Under the pieces are notes generated by a model. The model was not told the DNA's origin. It saw nothing but the letters and a program-made list of their open reading frames with translations, and made no database searches. A program made the position numbers and the translations under genes. A stretch of DNA of 44,371 nucleotides from a virus, in the IMG/VR virus record IMGVR_UViG_3300025598_000065, positions 1 to 44,371 of that record; one strand, 5' to 3'. How positions within the stretch are numbered: position 1 is the first letter of the stretch; every line of letters starts with the position of its first letter. This document shows positions 15,270-23,029 of this stretch, one piece after another.

Positions 15270-15492
15270 CGGGATCTACTGGGAGAGGAGGCCATACAGG
15301 AACCCCGTCAAAAGGATCTAGTGACTTCAGCCAATCCTGCCAATCGGCCCAGTATTCAATCCCAATCTTGTCGTCAGTTGTGACGAGCGTCCCGTCGATA
15401 GTTTCTCTAGGTTCGCATTTCTGGTTCGGATGAGCATCGTTGATGGCATCCAAAGCGGTCTTTTGTTCTGGAGTTACAATTAGCCAGTTCAT
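15247..15492 (-). CDS. Hypothetical protein, 81 aa
   Basis: Opens MNWLIVTPEQKTALDAIN and ends in a Pro- and Asp-rich tail (WPPLPVDPVD). Small proteins with this kind of opening follow tail-fibre genes in several phages and may be fibre-associated. It overlaps the fibre-like gene upstream by four bases, and its 3' end contains the lysis promoter. Confidence 0.55.
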   Translation of the reverse strand: MNWLIVTPEQKTALDAINDAHPNQKCEPRETIDGTLVTTDDKIGIEYWADWQDWLKSLDPFDGVPVWPPLPVDPVDTTEQS

Positions 15493-16406
15493 GTGAGTGC
15501 GGCTACAAGGGTGTTAACGATTCCGTCAATTGAAGCAAAATCGGTAGAAGTCAAAGCTGATCCAAAAGTTGATGCTATAATATTGGCTTGCGAAAAAGAC
15601 CCAGCCGCTTGTCCAATAAGTATATTGCCACTAACAAGGCTTGAATTTAGTGGAATCCCAGCGGCAACCGTCCAGTACTGATTGGTTCCCATCGCTATGC
15701 GACAGGTACTCCTTCCGTTTATGTTTGGGATACCCCATCCTCCGTCATATCCTGCGTTAGTTGTTGTAAAAATTGTTCCCCCAGACGCCGAATCCACATA
15801 AACTCTTCCAGTAATAAGTAAGCTATTACTGAACGAACTTGCTTGTAAAGAAAATGTTCTCTGCGATGTGCTAGACATACCAAAAGGATTTATTGGGAAA
15901 TTCTGCGCCCCTGTCCCGTTCAAATACACATAGCCATGCCTATAAGGGCTTGTTGCTGGTGCCCAAACAGAAGTGTTATTATTGTTAATACCAGTATCAA
16001 TATAGGTAGAAGACCCATCTCCAACCAACCCTCCTGTTTTTGTATAGGATGAGAAATTGTTATTTGTTGCTACAGAAGTATTGATCGGTTGAAGCCCAGA
16101 TCCAGTATTGGTATTATAAAAAGGAACAAACAATCCGTTTGTCAATGATTGCTGACCAATGAACCAATACCCTTGGTTGATATGGCTCCAAAGGCTATTT
16201 CCGTCCTGTGCGTTGGTGGATTTTAGAGACTGAAATGCCGTGTCAAACTTTGCTTGGTTTGCTTTGGTAATGGTTCCTCCATTGGTAACAACATTCTGAT
16301 ACCAAGCATACCCATCAGCATCCGTCCAAGTATAACCTGATTTGGCTGGCTTATTGTAAACCCCAAACTTCCTGCCTAGAATCTGGCTTGCATATGCAAG
16401 GCTCAT
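15489..16406 (-). CDS. Fibre- or decoration-type virion protein (305 aa)
   Basis: An N-terminal helical part of about 80 residues (YTWTDADGYAWYQN), then a Gly/Asn/Ser/Thr-rich beta region including LVGDGSSTYIDTGINNN near residue 128 that resembles a lectin-like jelly-roll domain of receptor-binding proteins. No enzymatic motif. It is the last of a series of beta-rich virion proteins after the major capsid gene. Which of them contacts the host cannot be decided. Confidence 0.6.
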   Translation of the reverse strand: MSLAYASQILGRKFGVYNKPAKSGYTWTDADGYAWYQNVVTNGGTITKANQAKFDTAFQSLKSTNAQDGNSLWSHINQGYWFIGQQSLTNGLFVPFYNTNTGSGLQPINTSVATNNNFSSYTKTGGLVGDGSSTYIDTGINNNNTSVWAPATSPYRHGYVYLNGTGAQNFPINPFGMSSTSQRTFSLQASSFSNSLLITGRVYVDSASGGTIFTTTNAGYDGGWGIPNINGRSTCRIAMGTNQYWTVAAGIPLNSSLVSGNILIGQAAGSFSQANIIASTFGSALTSTDFASIDGIVNTLVAALT

Positions 16407-16408
16407 GA

Positions 16409-17161
16409 TCAGCTTCCGATATAAGAAACAGTCGTTGATCCTGTGTTCTGGAGGATATAGATACTAGACAGGTTGTTCGTAACAAACCCAATCGAAGATC
16501 CAGCCGTGAGGTTATATCCGTTGGTTGATCCAGAAATCGAAGATCCACCGATATAAACTCCGTTGGTAGAGCCTGTATTGGTAATCACGATTCCAGAAGT
16601 CAAGGCGGCAGAACCAAGGGCCGTAGCAGTTCCGCTACTGGTAGTAGTTCCTGCAACTAGAGCTGATGGCGTTGGCAGAGTCACTCCACCAATCACATTG
16701 CTTCCAGCGGGAATGGAGTTATCCAGCATCACATTGGATACTGCGATAGAACCAATAGCAGTGATGGTTAGCGATCCAACAAGATTGGATGCCAGGAACT
16801 TAATAGAAGTCAAACCAACGGAGTTGATCTGCCCCACTGTTGCCGTAGCCGCATTGAAGTTCGCAGAGATGCCTCCGCTCGCTAGTGCGACATAGGTGGT
16901 ATTAAAGAAATTAACTCCATCAACAGATCCTTGGACGGTAATTGTTCCAGAAGATGCCGAAGTTGTGCTAAATGAAAGCGTTGAGTAGTCAGTTACATTA
17001 ACCACATAAGACCCCGTAGTGGTCGCAATGGTTCCAGTCTGTGAAGTTCCTTCTTGGCCAGCCGAAGTAGAAAGCGTGTCTAGGATCTTGCAAAGCGTGA
17101 TGTTCTCGCCATCGTTGGGGTTAGCAACAATGGGGTTATATACAGCAGGGTATCCACTCAT
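16409..17161 (-). CDS. Beta-rich Ser/Thr/Gly-rich virion protein (250 aa)
   Basis: Low in charge and made of short Ser, Thr, Gly and Val repeats; the C-terminal half has repeated NTGS and SG motifs (TGSTNGVYIGGSSISGSTNG). This is typical of capsid decoration or fibre shafts. It is tightly packed against both neighbours, with 2-3 base gaps. No family assigned. Confidence 0.55.
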   Translation of the reverse strand: MSGYPAVYNPIVANPNDGENITLCKILDTLSTSAGQEGTSQTGTIATTTGSYVVNVTDYSTLSFSTTSASSGTITVQGSVDGVNFFNTTYVALASGGISANFNAATATVGQINSVGLTSIKFLASNLVGSLTITAIGSIAVSNVMLDNSIPAGSNVIGGVTLPTPSALVAGTTTSSGTATALGSAALTSGIVITNTGSTNGVYIGGSSISGSTNGYNLTAGSSIGFVTNNLSSIYILQNTGSTTVSYIGS

Positions 17162-17164
17162 AGT

Positions 17165-17455
17165 TTATTCCTCCTCGCCTTCGGCGTATTGATCTCCTGT
17201 ATCTTCCATTTCAGCAGATCCTTTCTTGTCCTCCATAGCGGCAAGTTGCTCCTTCACGGCCTCTTTAGCTCCCTTGGGCTTATTGCTCTCGCCCTTCACA
17301 TCGCGGGTCAAAACTGGAGTTTTGTCCTCGCCAATCGTGAGAAGCATCATCTCGCCTCCCTCGTATTTGAAGGTGGCAATATCAGAGAACTCCACGCCCT
17401 CCTTAACGCCGCTAGGCACATTGTAATCTTTGGGAATGGAAAATGAGAGGGCCAT
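17165..17455 (-). CDS. Small acidic-tailed protein (96 aa)
   Basis: The N-terminal 60 residues look like a small beta-barrel-type domain (VPSGVKEGVEFSDIATFKY), followed by a Lys/Glu-rich tail ending in acidic residues. A ribosome site AAGGAG lies about 15 bases upstream of the ATG, a rather long spacing. It lies among virion genes; decoration or chaperone roles are possible. Confidence 0.55.
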   Translation of the reverse strand: MALSFSIPKDYNVPSGVKEGVEFSDIATFKYEGGEMMLLTIGEDKTPVLTRDVKGESNKPKGAKEAVKEQLAAMEDKKGSAEMEDTGDQYAEGEEE

Positions 17456-17483
17456 AATTGCTATTGATAATCTCCTTGTTATA

Positions 17484-17738
17484 TCAAGTCAAGCGTTTTG
17501 GAATAAGGCCAGTGAGAGTGGCGATTGGATCTGCTCCAAGAAGCTCGGCAATACGAGCGTCTACTTGGGCTTGGGTGTAATCTCCAGCGGCGGTGTATGC
17601 GTCTCCTTGCCAGAGAACCAATCGAATTTGAGTTCCCTCAAAAAACACAGAAGCAATCTTGCGAGCAGGATTATCGTTGATAAAATATTTTGATGTATCA
17701 ACAGAGACTTCAGTTACTTTTAATGAATATTGTGCCAT
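17484..17738 (-). CDS. Hypothetical virion-region protein, 84 aa
   Basis: The first half is beta-like (YSLKVTEVSVDTSKYF) with the phrase FEGTQIRLVLWQGDAY, and it ends in a short helix. Proteins of this type accompany fibre genes. No known motif; accepted on its position and typical composition. Confidence 0.5.
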   Translation of the reverse strand: MAQYSLKVTEVSVDTSKYFINDNPARKIASVFFEGTQIRLVLWQGDAYTAAGDYTQAQVDARIAELLGADPIATLTGLIPKRLT

Positions 17739-17750
17739 AATAATTAAGGA

Positions 17751-18371
17751 TTAAGGGTTAATTTTTGTTCCATTCCAAAAAAGATCTATTCCATCTGATG
17801 AAAGAACAGCAAATCCTGTTCCAGAGGGAAACTGAATATATCCAGTAGTTCCTCCTGATAAATTGATACTTCCCCCATTTTGGCCCGCCATACTACCACA
17901 TGAAAGCAAAATACTCCCTCCAGCATTTCCAAATGGGCCTCCAGTAGAAATTATTGATCCACCACCTCCTGCATCTTCGGTTCCATCAGATGAGCCACCC
18001 GAAAGATTTATATTTCCAGATGCTCCTCCTCCATGCGCGAAAGTCCCATCATCGTTAGCATTTCCACCATCTAAAGTAATAGATCCCGCCGTCCCACCAT
18101 ATCCTCCCAGAGGATCATCTGCACCTGCAACTGCTTGATATAAAGGCCAAGAAACTGTCCCACTAGCAACAAAAGATCCAGCAGATAGTGATGTGAACCC
18201 TCCAGTGGCCGATCCCACGCTATGAAAAGTAACATTATTAGTAGTATTTAGCGACTGATTAAAAGGGTTTATTGCTCCCCCTCCGCTTAATCCAGTGCGA
18301 ACTTCAACGATTGGCCCACCACTAGGAGGATTAACTTCAACTATATTATTAGATGTATTGTTTCCGCTCAT
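17751..18371 (-). CDS. Glycine-rich fibre-type protein (206 aa)
   Basis: The middle section (residues 85-190) is made of Gly- and Ser-rich imperfect repeats such as GGNANDDGTFAHGGGASGN and GGSILLSCGS with a period of roughly 20-25 residues. This suggests a stacked beta structure or polyglycine helices, as in phage fibre tips and capsid brushes. It overlaps its upstream neighbour by four bases. Confidence 0.55.
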   Translation of the reverse strand: MSGNNTSNNIVEVNPPSGGPIVEVRTGLSGGGAINPFNQSLNTTNNVTFHSVGSATGGFTSLSAGSFVASGTVSWPLYQAVAGADDPLGGYGGTAGSITLDGGNANDDGTFAHGGGASGNINLSGGSSDGTEDAGGGGSIISTGGPFGNAGGSILLSCGSMAGQNGGSINLSGGTTGYIQFPSGTGFAVLSSDGIDLFWNGTKINP

Positions 18372-18715
18372 GAGAAAGTAACAGATTCAAGTATATCACA
18401 AACTCCTTTAATTAAATGACTAATTCCATTTAAAGAAATTAGGATGTCGTATTTATATCGACCGGGGGGAATGGACGCACTATTTGAAGCTGGCAGGCTA
18501 ATCCCCACATACCCATCAGTGGCAGGATTATTTTTTGCTATACTAAAAGAAGCCAGCGCAGATGTATTCCAATCTTGCTTAATCTGCCCAGTTATGGTGG
18601 CAGAAGTGAGATCTATAGGATTTCCGCTATTGTCTTTGTAAATCAAGCTAAACGCAAAGTCACTCCCCTGCTCAATAGCATTGCTCTCTGTGAGATTAAA
18701 GATACCTGCGGACAT
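18368..18715 (-). CDS. Ig-like beta-sandwich virion protein (115 aa)
   Basis: Carries the pattern QGSDFAFSLIYKDNSGNPID followed by LTSATITGQIK, common in small phage proteins with a beta-sandwich N-terminal domain that attach to capsid or baseplate (BppU-N-like). It is the first gene after the major capsid terminator. Its N-terminal sequence NLTESNAIEQG also fits this group. Exact role unknown. Confidence 0.6.
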   Translation of the reverse strand: MSAGIFNLTESNAIEQGSDFAFSLIYKDNSGNPIDLTSATITGQIKQDWNTSALASFSIAKNNPATDGYVGISLPASNSASIPPGRYKYDILISLNGISHLIKGVCDILESVTFS

Positions 18716-18752
18716 AGCCCTATTTGTTAATATCAGAAATAAACTTAATCAA

Positions 18753-18791
18753 GGGAAAAGAAAAAGCCCGCCAGATTTCTCTGACGGGCTT
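18753..18791 (-). terminator. Strong rho-independent terminator after the major capsid gene
   Basis: On the minus strand AAGCCCGTCAGA pairs with TCTGGCGGGCTT (12 bp with one G-T pair) around a GAAA tetraloop, followed by TTTTTCTTTT. An outer AATCAAG/CTTGATT pair can extend the stem. It lies 19 bases after the capsid stop. Confidence 0.9.
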
Positions 18792-18809
18792 CTCTTGATT
18801 AACTACCGA

Positions 18810-20054
18810 TTAGGAGTAGGAGCAACCCACGAAGCTCAGGTCGTACGGGCAACGCTTGTGGATAACAGCGCGACCGAGGTACGGAGCAATCGGGCGGGAA
18901 CCGGACTGGAAGATTGCCAGCCAGCGACCGATCTTACCGAGCGGGTTGTTCACGGCATCACGGATGTTGAGCCAGAAGAACTGTCCGCTGTAGTAGTACG
19001 GATAGTCATCAAAGGGCGCACCAGGGATGTTTGGGCCAACCTGCTGAACGCTCTCCTCATACACATCGGGGTGGAAGATGTACGAGACCTCATACGGAGC
19101 CACATTGTAGGCGGGATTGATTTCCCAAGTGTAGCCGTTGTTGGTAGCGGACTGGATGTAGGGATAAACCTGCGTCCACTGGTTGTTGCTGAACGTGAAG
19201 CGGGGAAGCTCCAGATCAATCATGTGGTAGAACCCAGCGAAGGAACGCTCAACACCGAGAGGAGCGATAAGCTCGCTAGGAGTTGCATAGCGGATGTCCT
19301 GACGCAGGTCAGCATTGTTACGGAGCAGATCGCGGCTCGTCTCAGGGCTTGTGATCAGACCAAGGACGGGAACGCCATTCTCCTTACCAAGCGCATTGTG
19401 ACCAGCACCATCGCGGATAAGCTGAACACGCAGAACATCGAGGAGATCCTGCGAGAGCTTGGCGGTAGGAGCGGGGATTGCGGTATTCGTCGCGCTGTTA
19501 TACAGAGCGTTAGGAATAGTCGTGCCATTGATGGTAGCAGACTGATAAACAGTCTGAGTCACATCACCAGCAACCAGCTTTCCAGCAACACGCATATACT
19601 CGGCGCGGCGTCGGTTATCAAGAACAGTCTTGGTCAGCTGTGTAAGCTGATCAACAGTCTTTCCAACTTGGGCTTCAATCTGGAACGCAGTCTTCAGATC
19701 GTCCAAGCAGATGCAAGGAGTCTGATAGCTCTGGGTCTGAAGCTGCCAAGTGCGGAGGGTCTGACCAAACGCAAGGCTGTTAGGAGTAGGATTGCAACCA
19801 GCAACGTTGTTGGGATTGCCAAGACCAGAAGAGGTCGAGACGTTGGCCCAAGTGTTTTCAAAGTTGCCCGAAAGAACACGCTCAACCGTGACTTCCGTCA
19901 GGGTTGTACCCATTCCGAGGGGGAACTTACCAACGCGAACGAGGCGACCCCAAGGGCCGTCAACAGAGTAACGCTCGTAGATATCGACGTTAAATCTGTT
20001 CGTTTCGCGCTCGAAGATGTCGTTTACTGTCGAGCAGGAGATTGTGGATGACAT
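18810..20054 (-). CDS. Major capsid protein (414 aa)
   Basis: Assigned by length, composition and context: an abundant-type gene with its own leader and a strong terminator, in the head/fibre region. The N-terminal VNDIFERETNRFNVDIYERY resembles capsid proteins of podovirus-like phages. An aromatic, Pro-rich C-terminal part (YYYSGQFFWLNIRDAV) and conserved-looking GLITSPETSRDLLRNN near residue 240 follow. No other protein here fits as well. No Shine-Dalgarno sequence is visible before the ATG; the 170-base leader has several inverted repeats. The opposite strand is open for 456 codons, which I treat as an effect of codon bias. Confidence 0.8.
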   Translation of the reverse strand: MSSTISCSTVNDIFERETNRFNVDIYERYSVDGPWGRLVRVGKFPLGMGTTLTEVTVERVLSGNFENTWANVSTSSGLGNPNNVAGCNPTPNSLAFGQTLRTWQLQTQSYQTPCICLDDLKTAFQIEAQVGKTVDQLTQLTKTVLDNRRRAEYMRVAGKLVAGDVTQTVYQSATINGTTIPNALYNSATNTAIPAPTAKLSQDLLDVLRVQLIRDGAGHNALGKENGVPVLGLITSPETSRDLLRNNADLRQDIRYATPSELIAPLGVERSFAGFYHMIDLELPRFTFSNNQWTQVYPYIQSATNNGYTWEINPAYNVAPYEVSYIFHPDVYEESVQQVGPNIPGAPFDDYPYYYSGQFFWLNIRDAVNNPLGKIGRWLAIFQSGSRPIAPYLGRAVIHKRCPYDLSFVGCSYS

Positions 20055-20224
20055 GGTTATGTAAATTATAATTGGTTTGTGAAGACGGCGTTGTGCTATC
20101 TTCTATCTTTTTCCTAGTCAAGCGGGGCTAGGGATTACGCCTGATATTTGAGGGTGAGCTACTTCCTCGCCAGCACGGCTGGTTTCAGCTAATGCAACCA
20201 ATTACTATCAACAAACCAATCGTG
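20055..20224 (-). promoter_or_regulatory. Structured leader of the major capsid gene
   Basis: The 170 bases between the HNH gene and the capsid ATG contain no gene. They hold TTGACA (20228-20223, overlapping the HNH stop) followed after 18 bases by TAATTG, a poor promoter match. A perfect 10-base inverted pair (plus-strand attggtttgt at 20071-20080 and acaaaccaat at 20211-20220) encloses shorter hairpins CCAGC/GCTGG and CCTAG/CTAGG. This suggests a folded 5' leader that brackets the start region. Confidence 0.45.
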
Positions 20225-20854
20225 TCAATGATTTTTATTTATCCAGCAATCTGGCAAAACAGATACATCTTTAGTATGCTTTCGTCTATTCCATATCATT
20301 GGAATAACATGAAGATTTAAATGATGATGCCATCCACCCTTGTCTAGTGGCACAATATGATCGACTTCAAATTTAATTCCGAATCTTTTGTATAGCCTTT
20401 TACATTGATCCACTAAAGTTTTTTCTATTTCAAAGTTATGCTCTGGATGAAGTCGTTCTTCCAATATTGCCCTACGCTTTGCTCTGTGCATTCTTTTCAT
20501 TGAACGAAATCCATCTGGATCTCTTTCAAATCTTTTTTTAGACATCTCCTTAACTTTTTCTGGATTATTTTTTTGCCATTCTCTTGAAACAGAATTGACG
20601 TATTCCCTGTTGCGCTGCCTCCATGATTTTTCTAAAGCGGCTTTCTTTTCTGGATTATTGAGTTGCCATCTTCTATTTGTTGCGGCAACAACTTCTTTAT
20701 TGTTTTCGCAATATCTTTTGCGATCAACTTTGTTTTTCTCTCGCATCAATGCAAGCTCCTCTGGTGTTATCCACCATTCAGTTCCACGAGAAGTATAATT
20801 TCGGAACACCATTCCGTCTTCTCTGACATCACCGCGCTTGTATTTCTTTTCCAT
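20225..20854 (-). CDS. HNH endonuclease (209 aa)
   Basis: The C-terminal part carries the HNH core: KFEVDHIVPLDKGGWHHHLN with the His-rich metal site near residue 160-178, then VIPMIWNRRKHTK. The middle consists of three or four copies of a basic NNPEK repeat, probably a DNA-binding region as in intron-type HNH enzymes. It sits directly upstream of the major capsid gene, a typical homing position, and its A+T content is visibly higher than that of the capsid gene. The start ATG is at 20854. Confidence 0.85.
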   Translation of the reverse strand: MEKKYKRGDVREDGMVFRNYTSRGTEWWITPEELALMREKNKVDRKRYCENNKEVVAATNRRWQLNNPEKKAALEKSWRQRNREYVNSVSREWQKNNPEKVKEMSKKRFERDPDGFRSMKRMHRAKRRAILEERLHPEHNFEIEKTLVDQCKRLYKRFGIKFEVDHIVPLDKGGWHHHLNLHVIPMIWNRRKHTKDVSVLPDCWINKNH

Positions 20855-20893
20855 GCCTACAAGATGGCATCAATGATCTATTGTGTCAACTAT

Positions 20894-21367
20894 CTATTTA
20901 CTCAAATATTCCTTCAATCTAATCAGATTATCTTCCGTAATCAAGGGCGCAGTGAGGCGGATAAGCCTCCATCCCATGAAGGCCGCTTCTAAGTATTTCT
21001 CTGCGTCTTTAAGGAATCCTCCTCCTCTAGCATGGCGACCTCCCCATGCTCCTCCTTCAATCTCTATGAGGGTGCGAGTTGTTTCGCAGGCGTAGTCAGC
21101 CCTCCACTTCCTCACAGGATGGAACCGATATTCCATCAGCAGAGGTTGTCCTCCGATACTTGCCCACAGCAGATCGAACTTTCTTTCCAGACTGCTTGGA
21201 ACCCTTGGCTTTTTTGATCCACCCATATTGGATGAGGGACTGCTTGACTTTACGTTTGAGACTGGGACTGGATTCTGCGTCTGCAAGGATTGCGCTGAAC
21301 CGCTCAATGAGGATGGTTTGTTGATCTTGCGGGGCTTCTTCAGATTGTATTTGCGGTTTTTCTTCAT
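20894..21367 (-). CDS. Restriction-endonuclease-like (DUF559/Vsr-like) nuclease, 157 aa
   Basis: The C-terminal 80 residues carry a PD-(D/E)XK-type core seen in many small phage nucleases: YRFHPVRKWRADYAC, then LIEIEGGAWGGRHARGGG, then FLKDAEKYLEAAFMGWRLIR. Here Asp, Glu-x-Glu and Lys are the expected active-site residues. A VSR- or RusA-like role in processing DNA is likely but unproved. ATG 21367 gives 157 aa with a Lys-rich N-terminus; ATG 21226 (110 aa) is an alternative. Either start overlaps the glycosyltransferase gene (by about 270 or 130 bases). Confidence 0.75.
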   Translation of the reverse strand: MKKNRKYNLKKPRKINKPSSLSGSAQSLQTQNPVPVSNVKSSSPSSNMGGSKKPRVPSSLERKFDLLWASIGGQPLLMEYRFHPVRKWRADYACETTRTLIEIEGGAWGGRHARGGGFLKDAEKYLEAAFMGWRLIRLTAPLITEDNLIRLKEYLSK

Positions 21368-22130
21368 GAGAAATAGAGGCTGGCCCTTTGTGTTTAAATG
21401 AGGAAACGCTCTCAGGCGCACCCGTTGCAGGCTCTCCCTGCACACTATTCAAAGGGACAGCAAGACCATCGTTGAATAAAACGCCCTGCTTGTCGGGGTG
21501 GTAAATCACTGCGCCTGGTCTTGCCGAGGAGGCATCCACAGGCTTCTTGCGGTATTTTTCCCAATCATGTTGGATGAGATTAGTCCGGTGCATCTTGGGA
21601 ACGATGTCGGAAGCCGCCCAGATGTCCCAAGCAAACTCATCCTTTCCATTAGTGCAGTTGAATAACCTTGGCGCACTCACGGCGAGGTTGTGATCATACA
21701 CGGCAATCCCGCTCATGTGATCAATCCCACCTGTCTCTATGGAAGATAGATCTACAAAGTCTCCCATGAATGGACGACCGCAATTGCGATACTCCTGCTC
21801 AATCTGATCAATCCATCCCTCACAAAGAGGAACGGCATCTGGCTCCATGAAGAGGAATGGCTGACGAGTAGTGAGAATGGAATACCAGCAGATGTTCTGG
21901 AAAGCTCGATTGCAGGAGATGGGCCATCCCTTCTCTTGATGCCCAGATGGAGCAACATGAACTTTTCGGAAGCAATTCTCTAGCGGGAGGAGAATCTTAT
22001 CAGTAGTGGCTCCATGACAAGGAGAGAGAATAATCTCGTGATTGAGATAAGGGCCGAGTTGTCTAACCCTGTTTGCCCAGCGAACCATGAGAGGTTGGTC
22101 GCCCTGATGATAAGAGATTGCTACAATCAT
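21096..22130 (-). CDS. Glycosyltransferase-like protein (344 aa)
   Basis: The N-terminal 230 residues look like a GT-A-type glycosyltransferase. There is an opening beta strand (MIVAISYHQGDQPLMVRW) and an acidic EPDAVPLCEGW near residue 95, where a metal- and sugar-nucleotide-binding D-x-D-like element is expected. The region GDFVDLSSIETGG and HMSGIAVYDHN follows. The last 100 residues are low-complexity and charged and overlap the nuclease gene in another frame. The target could be a virion protein, phage DNA or host surface glycan. It has its own sigma70-like promoter. Confidence 0.7.
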   Translation of the reverse strand: MIVAISYHQGDQPLMVRWANRVRQLGPYLNHEIILSPCHGATTDKILLPLENCFRKVHVAPSGHQEKGWPISCNRAFQNICWYSILTTRQPFLFMEPDAVPLCEGWIDQIEQEYRNCGRPFMGDFVDLSSIETGGIDHMSGIAVYDHNLAVSAPRLFNCTNGKDEFAWDIWAASDIVPKMHRTNLIQHDWEKYRKKPVDASSARPGAVIYHPDKQGVLFNDGLAVPLNSVQGEPATGAPESVSSFKHKGPASISHEEKPQIQSEEAPQDQQTILIERFSAILADAESSPSLKRKVKQSLIQYGWIKKAKGSKQSGKKVRSAVGKYRRTTSADGISVPSCEEVEG

Positions 22131-22144
22131 TTTCTATTGATTGC

Positions 22145-22173
22145 GTTTTACTCCAATCAAACTAGCTTGTCAA
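22145..22173 (-). promoter_or_regulatory. Sigma70-like promoter before the glycosyltransferase gene
   Basis: TTGACA (22173-22168), a 17-base spacer and TAAAAC (22150-22145, four of six matches) lie 15-43 bases before the ATG at 22130. Confidence 0.45.
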
Positions 22174-22176
22174 CCA

Positions 22177-22782
22177 CTATGGGTTGTAGGGCCAAGTTGT
22201 AGTTCCAAATATAGAAGCGATAAGATATGCTGTAGTACCACTTGGATAGCTTGCGTAAATGGGAGTAGTTGCGCCCAATATTGTTAATGTGCCCGCACTC
22301 ACTCCAGAGAATGTGTTGTATGTGGAAAAGCTAAGAGGGGCGTTATCAAAACTTCCACTATACTCTATTTTTGGATAATAGCTATTATTATATAAATACA
22401 TACTTTGTGAGTTTAGAATCTGAAAATAAAAGTTACCTATCAATGTTTGAGTATGCCCATCAGGGAAATGTTGTGTTCCTGCATTAACTCCAACGGCAGA
22501 ATATGATAACCAACCTGTATTGCAAACTAAATCTAGTTCAGAATTGATTGTAGCTGTGTATATACTTTTATTGTAATCATGATATGCAATCGATGATGTA
22601 ATTCCGCTGGTAACAGTTGTTCCTCCAGCCACAAAAGAGAATGTTTTGTCTTTCCAATATAAGGTCATCGCATCTTGCAATGATAGCCCTATTGGATATT
22701 GAGTCCCGCTCCCAACTAGAGATCCATTTGTTATGGGAGTGACGCAGAATGGAAACAAGCCGGGGTATGAAACCTGAGCCAT
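22177..22782 (-). CDS. Beta-rich virion protein (201 aa)
   Basis: Rich in Thr, Ser, Tyr and Gly, low in charge, with repeated short beta-like segments and no helix-forming regions, as in fibre or decoration proteins. It starts one base after the next gene upstream ends. No known domain can be named. Confidence 0.55.
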   Translation of the reverse strand: MAQVSYPGLFPFCVTPITNGSLVGSGTQYPIGLSLQDAMTLYWKDKTFSFVAGGTTVTSGITSSIAYHDYNKSIYTATINSELDLVCNTGWLSYSAVGVNAGTQHFPDGHTQTLIGNFYFQILNSQSMYLYNNSYYPKIEYSGSFDNAPLSFSTYNTFSGVSAGTLTILGATTPIYASYPSGTTAYLIASIFGTTTWPYNP

Positions 22783-22783
22783 T

Positions 22784-23029
22784 TTATATAGAATACGGCT
22801 GAGTTCCTGATCCCACCATTACGTCCAGATTCATTGGTGTCCCATTAACGCAAATCTGTAATGTGTATTTTTGTTGTCCTCCATCATTGAATGAAGGAGG
22901 TTGAGCGTTAGATCCAGTCTCAGCTTTGAAAGATTGCGTGGATGCAATCTGCGCTCCTAGCTTGAACAATACTCCTCCAGATAATCCAGAGTCATCTACT
23001 GGGGGTCGATCTGATTGATAGTAGTCCAT
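22784..23029 (-). CDS. Hypothetical virion-region protein, 81 aa
   Basis: A hydrophilic first half with SDRPPVDDSGLSGGVLFKLG and a beta-like second half (QKYTLQICVNGTPMNLDVMV) resembling the end of tail-associated proteins. It overlaps the preceding gene by one base. Function unknown. Confidence 0.55.
   Translation of the reverse strand: MDYYQSDRPPVDDSGLSGGVLFKLGAQIASTQSFKAETGSNAQPPSFNDGGQQKYTLQICVNGTPMNLDVMVGSGTQPYSI

Noticed and set aside
17464-17492. TTGACT-17-TATCAA promoter-like sequence before the gene at 17165-17455
   Set aside because: The -10 box would lie between the AAGGAG ribosome site and the ATG, so a transcript from it would lack that site; both cannot be used together.
18681-20051. 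Long plus-strand open frame (456 codons) opposite the major capsid gene
   Set aside because: It mirrors the capsid gene exactly, has no ribosome site and no recognisable motif, and its openness follows from the capsid codon bias. The minus-strand gene has a clear terminator and context.
20055-20224. Resemblance of the capsid leader (GAGGAAGTAGC) to the conserved core of glutamine-type riboswitches
   Set aside because: Only a few bases match and the other conserved segments are missing; a chance likeness.
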